The position numbers and the translations under genes are program-made. A DNA stretch of 64,000 bases from Ischnura elegans (taxonomy: Eukaryota; Arthropoda; Insecta; Odonata; Coenagrionidae), in the NCBI RefSeq assembly GCF_921293095.1, contig NC_060253.1, positions 95,559,073 to 95,623,072 on the forward strand, given 5' to 3'. This document shows positions 59,430-64,000 of this stretch, piece by piece. How positions within the stretch are numbered: the first letter of the stretch is position 1; each line of letters starts with the position of its first letter. A model generated the notes under the pieces. It did not search any database. It was not told the origin of the DNA and was given only the letters and a program-made list of their open reading frames with translations.

Positions 59430-60245
59430 GCAGAGACAATCGGCAAGGTTCGCGGATGATCAGGTGCTGATTAGCCAGTCAGCGAGGGGACTGCAGGCTC
59501 TAGTGGATGCATTGGATAAGCAGTGCGAGGAGTATGGGATGAGGATTAATCACAAGAAAACTAAGATAGGGCAGTTTTGTAAAGCATCGCGAGCGAGGAA
59601 TATGAGAGCCAAGATAAAAGTAGGAGGGGAAAAACTTGGGCAGGTAGAGCAATGCAACTATTTGGGCAGCACATTAGAGGAAAATTGACACAGTAGCAAG
59701 GACATCAGGAAGCAAATTGCACTGGCAAAGGAGGCATTCATGAACAGGAAAGAGCATCTGAGAGGATCGTTATGTAAGAATTTAAAGAAAAGGTCAGTGA
59801 AGAGTTTGATCTGGAGTGTAGCTCTTTATGGTGCGAAAACATGGACACTGAGGAAAGAAGACGAGAGAAGATTGGAAGCATTCAAGATGTGGGTGTGGAG
59901 CAGAATGGAGAAGGTGAAATGAACCGAGAGAAAAAGGGCCGACAAAGTGCTGGATATAGTTGGCGAGGAGAGGCAGCTTTTAGATGAGATACAGAGTAGA
60001 CAGATGGTATGGAAGTGAGGAGTACTTAGCGAAGAGAGGATGTTGAAAATGGTGTTAGAGGGTAGAATGTAAGGGAAATGAGGGAGGGGAAGGGAAAGAA
60101 TAGGATTTTTAGATAGATTGAAAGGGAGTAGGCCTTGCAGTGAATTGACAAAGGCAGTGCTGGAAGGAAAGGGAGACTCCCAGATCGCATCTTTAGTACT
60201 CCATTGAAACTTTAATCGGTAAAATACAATAATAATAATGAGCAG
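59430..60245 (+). mobile_element. Decayed LINE, reverse-transcriptase C-terminal part
   Basis: Starts near the catalytic motif (SARFADDQVLIS), then GLQALVDALDKQCEEYGMRI, YLGSTLEE, LIWSVALYGAKTWTLRKEDE, and a degenerate tail. In-frame stops lie at about 59688 (TGA), 59920 and 60018. It ends near a short (taa)n run at about 60230. It is 5'-truncated. Its phrasing is that of the common arthropod endonuclease-RT LINEs; the clade was not fixed. An open frame on the opposite strand (59826-60308) is its shadow. Confidence 0.8.
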
Positions 60246-61329
60246 AGCGGGTATAAGACAGTAATATGTACCTGCCCGACCCTTTTTCTGAGATGAGAAT
60301 CCCACCAACTAAAGGATAGATTAGTGGAATACCAGATAAATTGGTGAAATTATTTCATTTCTCGAAATCTACCATAATGTTTCATGAAGCTTATTCTTAA
60401 TTTTCTGTTGAATTTGATATCAAATACATTAATTGGTCAAATCTTCTATTTTCACATCAAGTCTGCATAGCTGTCACTCTGCATTATTTTTGCATTTTAC
60501 ATACATTGCCTATAATTATAATGGAAGGGCAGACTAGCACCTCAACGGAATGGAATGCGACCACTATCAAGTGAGGAAGAGAATAATTTGTGTTAAATTA
60601 TTCCTCTGTTGAACAAGCATATACCTATATAAGTCAAAGGAAAGTTAGGAAATCTAATCCTCAAAATTGGCAGTTATGAGGGTGCTTCTTGGGGTTATCC
60701 TGCACTAAAATGTCTGTCAACATCAGGAGTGGAACATCAGATAACCAATGTTTCATAGGGGCACTACATTGTAATAGGGGGAACTGTCATACTCCACAAG
60801 GGAACCATCAAGTTCTTGGGGGAACAGGTTCTGTACGTTCATTAAGTTTTCTATGAGGAATCCCAATGTTCACAGGAGGTACTTAACACATTGTGCAGGG
60901 GAATCACCATTTATTTTTCTGGAGGATTCATCCAGTCCAAGGTGAATAGAAGAGAGAATTGTTGAGTTTCAGGGAAGGAACATAATATTCATAACTTTTG
61001 ATCTGGCTTCTGGAAATATAAGTAAAATACAAACATAATGTCAGAGTGACAGCTAAATGACAATTGCTAATTTTAAGCTGAATATTATGATCCAATGATA
61101 ACTTAAATTAATGTGTTTCAACATTATTAAATAGTTTTTTACTTCCAAATTTATCTTCCACCAATTATTAAATATAAGTTTCATGAACAAGAAATTATTG
61201 CCCTATGACTATTATGTATAGATAGCCACACAATATGAAGTCTGGTTTCAACATAACTTCAGTGGTATCTTGACATCTACTTCATGGTGTTTACTATATT
61301 GCTCAGAATATATGATATACTACATGTTT
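60246..61329. other. Intergenic, no gene recognised
   Basis: About 60680-60930 holds irregular repeats of gggggaac, aggaatcc and aggggaatcacc words with a spacing of roughly 25-35 bp, like an old minisatellite. Nothing else stands out. Confidence 0.4.
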
Positions 61330-62490
61330 ATGACCTGAGGAGCTGCAGAAAATGAACAGTTTGGTTTTATGCCATGAAAGAGGACATTGGATGCTATATT
61401 TGCTTCACTTCAGCTGTTGGAAAAGCACAGAAGAAAAAAGAACAACAATTCATCATTGAAGATTTGGAAAAGGCATATGACACAGTCCCATGGAGAATAT
61501 TATGGTGGTGTATGAAGAAGAAGGGAGTGCCATGTAAGTATGACAGGGTAGTGATGGATATGCATGAGTGAGCACACACCCAGGTTAGATCAAGTGTGGG
61601 GGAGACAAAGCAATTTCCAGGGAAGGTAGGACTCCATCAGGGGTACTACCTTCCCTGTCAGTCAGGGGAAGGTCAGTCCTTATCTGTTCAACCCGGTTCA
61701 GGATGTCCTAACAGAGGAGGTGAGGGAGCAAGCCCTGTCGTCAATGTTGTTTGTGGTTGACATTGTGTTGGTGCGAAAGACCGAAGAGGAAGCCCAGGTA
61801 AAACTGGAAAAATAGAGGGCAGCGATTGACGGTAGAGGGCTTAAGATTAGCAGTCCTGTGGGTAAGACTGAGTGCATGTGGTTTGGAGGAAAAGGGAATA
61901 TAAGGGATGAGGAGATATTAAAAGAGAGGTTGAACAGAGTAGGGGAATTTAAGTACCTTGGTTACAATCTGAGGATGGTGGGATGGAAAGAGAGGTGAAT
62001 CCAAGCAGGGTGGAGAAACTTGAAAAAAGTATTAAGGGTGTTGTTTGATCACAGGATTGGGAGTAGGATCAGGGGAAAAGGATATAATACCGTTGTGTGG
62101 CCATCACTGGCAAATGGATGTGAAACCTGGCCGGCTAAAAAAGCCCACAAAAAGAAAATGTGGTTTGAGATGAGAATGCTGAGATGGATGATGGGAAAAA
62201 CAAGAAAAGATAAGATTAAGAATAAGACGATAAGGGAGATGGCAGGTGTTGTTGAGACATCAAGAAAGGTGAAAGAGGGAATGATGCAATGATTCAGACA
62301 TTTTTAGAAGGGATGAGGAGTATGTGGAGAACAGAGTTCAAAATTTGCTAGTGGAAGGAAAGAGAACAAGGGAAAGACCATTGAAGAGAAGATGGAGGGA
62401 CCGTGTCGAGAATGATTTGAGGGAGAAGGGTTTGACTGAAACGGATGCGCAGGATGGAGTGAGGATCCCTAGCATATCAAGTCGATGACA
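61330..62490 (+). mobile_element. Decayed LINE, reverse-transcriptase region
   Basis: Reads in broken frames: ENEQFGFMPxxxTLDAIF, then IIEDLEKAYDTVPWRILWWC (RT palm with the DLEKAYD phrase), GLKISSPVGKTECMWFGG, FKYLGY, and ANGCETWPAKKAHKKKMWFE with MRMLRWMMGKTRKDKIKN. The usual YADD-type catalytic phrase is degraded to VVDIVLV, and several stops and frame changes are present. It differs from the 59430 piece and represents a second insertion. Both ends are undefined. Confidence 0.75.
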
Positions 62491-62752
62491 AATTCATATA
62501 AATATCTGATGAGTGACTATTATTGACATTATTCAGAAATTGAAAAAGATTTTGAATGTTTTCTAAGATAAGTTAAGCAAGTTCACAAATTGTTTTGGAG
62601 TATGATCCGGCAATATATAGCCTACTCTTTCTTTGTCGGCATTGGTGAAGGTGGAATTACAAATAATAATGATGCCTAATGTATCGTATTGAAGAATCGA
62701 ACTATTGGTAGGTATATTTCATTTTAGCTTCCATGCTGTAGTTGAATGTTTC

Positions 62753-63000
62753 CAGTGGCGCCGACTCCATGGGGCCAGAGCCCCCTCAAAAATTGGTTTT
62801 GGGTGAGACAAAAAAATGTGTCAGGCTTGTCGATTTTCCCCTGAGTGTCCAGATATCGAGATTCGAGTTATCAGTGTTCTAATAGTGATCATATAACTCT
62901 TCTAAAATGCTTAAAAAACTCTCTAATTATAAAATTTCCTGGGGCAAGATCCCCGGTTTGGGCCCCCCCCCCCGATATTTTTTGTAAGTCGGCACCCCTG
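62753..63000. mobile_element. hAT-like MITE with exact 8-bp target duplication
   Basis: Starts CAGTGGCGCCGACTCCATGG and ends TAAGTCGGCACCCCTG, giving imperfect inverted ends. The exact word aatgtttc lies on each side (62745-62752 and 63001-63008). Core is AT-rich with C/G runs near both ends. Related in style, but not in core sequence, to the copies at 8057 and 9315. Confidence 0.85.
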
Positions 63001-63008
63001 AATGTTTC

Positions 63009-64000
63009 AAAGAACGTTACAGAATCTCTTGTCAAGAATGCACTGGAATGCTGAAGAATGGGAAAATACAACACCTAAAATGTGTGCATGTAGGGATGCA
63101 AAAGAAAAAAGTCTGCGGATCAGAAGTGAATGCATCCATATCATTTCAATATATATTACTAAGCGAAACCTGGGTTGAATTAATTTAATAGAAATTGACT
63201 CCACCGAACATATTACGCGGCTTCATGTAGACGGCTACATGCCTCCACGTAGGCTACTGCACGGGTACATGTTGTGAGCTACATGGTTCCATTTAGGAAA
63301 ATGGCATTCGTATAGGCTAAATGAAATTATCATTTGGGTAAGGAGAGATATAATTACTGCATATGGACAGGCCTTATGTGTTTATTTTCCCACTCAAAGG
63401 AGAATCATCTGAGAAAGGGGCGATGTCACACTTACCTTCGTCTGAGCATGCGATTATTGTACTACATCTACCAAAGCTTCATTTGCTATACTGTGTAACC
63501 GTGTGACATCACCTGTCCACGGCATCGAATCAGAGAACAAAGTTTAATATTAGTTTTCCTTCCATCATTCACTCTTGAGGCAGTCAATAATGATGCATAA
63601 GAAGTAACGATGCAGGGAAACGCTAAGTCATTACCGCCCTTCGCGCAAGCAGTCCATTCCTTTCGTACCAACGGACAACGAAAAGTGGTAACTTTATATT
63701 TTTGAATGATAAAAGGTAATTAATGTTTCCTAATGAAATAATCAATGTACTAAGAGTATTTTAAAGATACTCCTAAAACCGTTCGGAGATGATGAGCATT
63801 TCTAAGCGAATGTAGAACATGGTAACATCAAATTATACAACATTTGTACCGCCATTTTCAGTAATCCTTGTTACCCCTAGGTGACGCTATTTTCTAAATT
63901 TTCAAGTTCAAGTCAGAAGTCACGTGACCCACGCTAACCGCCATCTTCCCTAGAGTTACAAACACAAGTCGCCGGGAGTCGGGTCAGGAGCGCGGTTCTC
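63009..64000. other. Intergenic; last ~100 bp may be a promoter
   Basis: Mostly AT-rich sequence with no conserved frame. Near 63215-63310 ctacatg words recur. From about 63910 to the edge the sequence becomes richer in G and C (cacgtgacccacgctaaccgc, then gccatctt) and holds an E-box CACGTG. It could be the promoter and 5' leader of a gene beyond the window. Confidence 0.3.

Noticed and set aside
59826-60308. 160-codon serine/leucine-rich frame on the minus strand
   Set aside because: It is the antisense shadow of the LINE reverse-transcriptase fragment.

Overview
The window is nuclear DNA from an arthropod, most likely an insect. The genes are split by short and long GT-AG introns, the DNA is AT-rich, and the space between exons is packed with insect-type repeats: BEL/Pao and LINE remains, Tigger/pogo-like and hAT-like MITEs, tRNA-derived SINEs and foldback elements. 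The species cannot be fixed from the sequence alone.

Four host genes can be read, and I rebuilt their exons by splicing conserved protein against GT/GC-AG sites. (1) 3955 rightward (+): a rhomboid intramembrane protease of the RHBDD1/RHBDL4 type. Four exons are clear and a short last exon near 10.0 kb is tentative. (2) 24619 to 10357 (-): 2-hydroxyacyl-CoA lyase (HACL1), 12 exons, 570 residues, ending in -SKL. (3) 25648 to 47783 (+): peroxisomal carnitine O-octanoyltransferase (CROT), 11 exons, 614 residues, also ending in -SKL. (4) 53263-57057 (+): mitochondrial RNA polymerase (POLRMT), 1264 residues in one uninterrupted frame.

HACL1 and CROT lie head to head across about 1.0 kb and both carry a C-terminal peroxisome import signal. 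One cleaves 2-hydroxyacyl-CoA in alpha-oxidation. The other moves shortened acyl groups from CoA to carnitine so they can leave the peroxisome. A shared promoter is a reasonable inference. RHBDD1 and HACL1 converge near 10.1-10.35 kb.

Layout: 0-0.4 kb, degenerate minisatellite; 0.5-2.1 kb, BEL/Pao fossil; 4-10 kb, RHBDD1, with a 91-bp satellite of 25 register-perfect units inside an inverted-repeat-bounded element; 10.3-24.6 kb, HACL1 with MITEs in its introns; 25.6-47.8 kb, CROT, whose introns hold two foldbacks, a Tigger-like element with a LINE nested in it, a piggyBac-like element, a Tigger MITE and a 2.3-kb element with about 590-bp terminal inverted repeats and an exact 8-bp target duplication; 47.8-53.2 kb, intergenic with a second copy of a MITE seen in CROT intron 4; 53.3-57.1 kb, POLRMT; 57.1-64 kb, SINE, two decayed LINE reverse-transcriptase pieces and a hAT-like MITE, ending in what may be the promoter of the next gene.
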